Below the pieces are notes generated by a model. It was not told where the DNA came from, made no database searches, and was given only the letters and a program-made list of their open reading frames with translations. A DNA stretch of 6,319 nt from an uncultured Collinsella sp. GTDB taxonomy: Bacteria > Actinomycetota > Coriobacteriia > Coriobacteriales > Coriobacteriaceae. Positions 5,692-6,319 of this stretch are shown here, in pieces. Location: contig CABQNA010000096.1 of assembly GCA_902465425.1 (NCBI GenBank), positions 1-6,319 of the forward strand. Direction: 5' to 3'. Numbering within the stretch: the first letter of the stretch is position 1; each line of letters opens with the position of its first letter. Made by a program: the position numbers and the translations under genes.

Positions 5692-6319
5692 TTACATCTG
5701 CTCGGGAGCGGAAACGCCAACGAGGGTGAGAACCAGGGCGAGCGTCACGCGGACGGCATCGCAAGCGGCCAGACGGGCACGCGAAAGCTCGGGGTCGACG
5801 GGACGGCCCTCGCTCGGCAGAACCTGGCAGGCAGCGTAGAAGCTGTGGAAGTCGCCGGCGAGTTCCTCGGCAAAGTGCGTCAGACGGAACGGGGCGCGGT
5901 CGCGAGCGCAGCTGGCGATGAGGTCGGTGAGCTCGTTGAGCTTACGCGAAAGGGCGAGCTCGGTCGGGTCGGTCAGCAGCGAGTAATCGACGTTCTCACC
6001 GATGGCCTTGGCGGCGACGGCCTTCATGCCCATCTCGTCAGCCTGCTCGGGCGTAACGTCAGCGGCACGGCGCAGGATGGAGCACACGCGAGCGTGAGCG
6101 TACTGCACGTAGTACACCGGGTTGGAGTTGTCGCGCTTCTTGACGGCCTCAATATCGAAGTCGACCATCTGGTTGGAGCTCTTGGAGATGAGCGTGTAAC
6201 GAGCGGCGTCGGAGCCAACCTCGTCGACGAGCTCCTGCAGGGTCACCATGGTGCCCTTGCGCTTGGACATACGGACGGGCTTGCCGTTACGCAGCAGGTT
6301 GACGAGCTGGCCCAGCAGA
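5692..6319 (-). CDS. argS: Arginyl-tRNA synthetase, C-terminal part (runs off the window)
   Basis: ArgRS charges tRNA-Arg with arginine using ATP in the cytoplasm. The frame is open across the right edge, so the true start is outside the window. An ATG at 6270 is internal, because the preceding codons (LLGQLVNLLRNGKPVR) continue the protein. The 208 visible residues include the class I signature loop as RMSKRKGT, the ArgRS version of KMSKS, which holds ATP in the active site. TLQELVDEVGSDAARY follows. Next is the all-helical DALR anticodon-binding domain: YYVQYAHARVCSILRRA, then LARKLNEL-type helices (here LSRKLNEL), and the typical ending VGVSAPEQM. The Rossmann fold with the HIGH motif would lie upstream, beyond the edge. 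The gene ends at TAA 5692-5694, followed by its own terminator and a 450-bp gap before rho. No irregularity is visible. Confidence 0.96.
   Translation of the reverse strand, partial: LLGQLVNLLRNGKPVRMSKRKGTMVTLQELVDEVGSDAARYTLISKSSNQMVDFDIEAVKKRDNSNPVYYVQYAHARVCSILRRAADVTPEQADEMGMKAVAAKAIGENVDYSLLTDPTELALSRKLNELTDLIASCARDRAPFRLTHFAEELAGDFHSFYAACQVLPSEGRPVDPELSRARLAACDAVRVTLALVLTLVGVSAPEQM

Noticed and set aside
6268..6270. ATG at 6270 as the argS start
   Set aside because: It is the Met of the RMSKRKGT signature loop, which lies well inside ArgRS. The codons before it encode matching ArgRS sequence to the window edge.

Overview
The window reads as chromosomal DNA of a high-GC Gram-positive gut actinobacterium of the class Coriobacteriia, most like Collinsella. 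The basis is the GC-rich, Ala/Arg-rich coding, an actinobacterial-style Rho with a very long disordered basic N-terminal extension, and an ArgRS gene upstream of rho. The same argS-before-rho order, with other genes between, is known from mycobacteria. The genus is an inference from general impression; no search was run.

Layout, left to right. Bases 1-110 hold repeat-like, non-coding DNA: an imperfect 13-bp direct repeat flanking a hairpin. This is joined abruptly to the last ~66 codons of a ROK-family sugar kinase on the + strand, a remnant with no start. A bidirectional intrinsic terminator (394-440) separates it from a leftward two-gene unit: an uncharacterised two-helix membrane protein of 466 aa (883-2283) followed after 7 bp by a VanZ-family membrane protein (426-875). 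A good sigma-70-type promoter lies about 130 bp ahead of the first gene. Upstream of that, also leftward, is rho (2597-5162), ending at its own intrinsic terminator (2528-2556). A 450-bp intergenic region follows. It holds a tentative rho promoter, a pair of 27-bp-spaced direct repeats, a ~150-bp element bounded by 27-bp inverted repeats, and the argS terminator (5613-5643). The window ends inside argS, whose C-terminal 208 residues are visible.

Functionally, argS and rho are core information-processing genes, each with its own terminator. The 466-aa protein and the VanZ-like protein are probably co-transcribed envelope proteins of unknown role.

The main surprise is rho. Its N-terminal extension is split between two reading frames by one apparent extra base at 4685, inside a short tandem repeat. 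All conserved Rho catalytic motifs are intact downstream, and an internal ATG with a Shine-Dalgarno-like sequence sits exactly before the canonical Rho N-terminal domain. I see no CRISPR array, transposase, defence locus, tRNA or rRNA. The repeat elements around rho and at the left edge are the best candidates for something undescribed.
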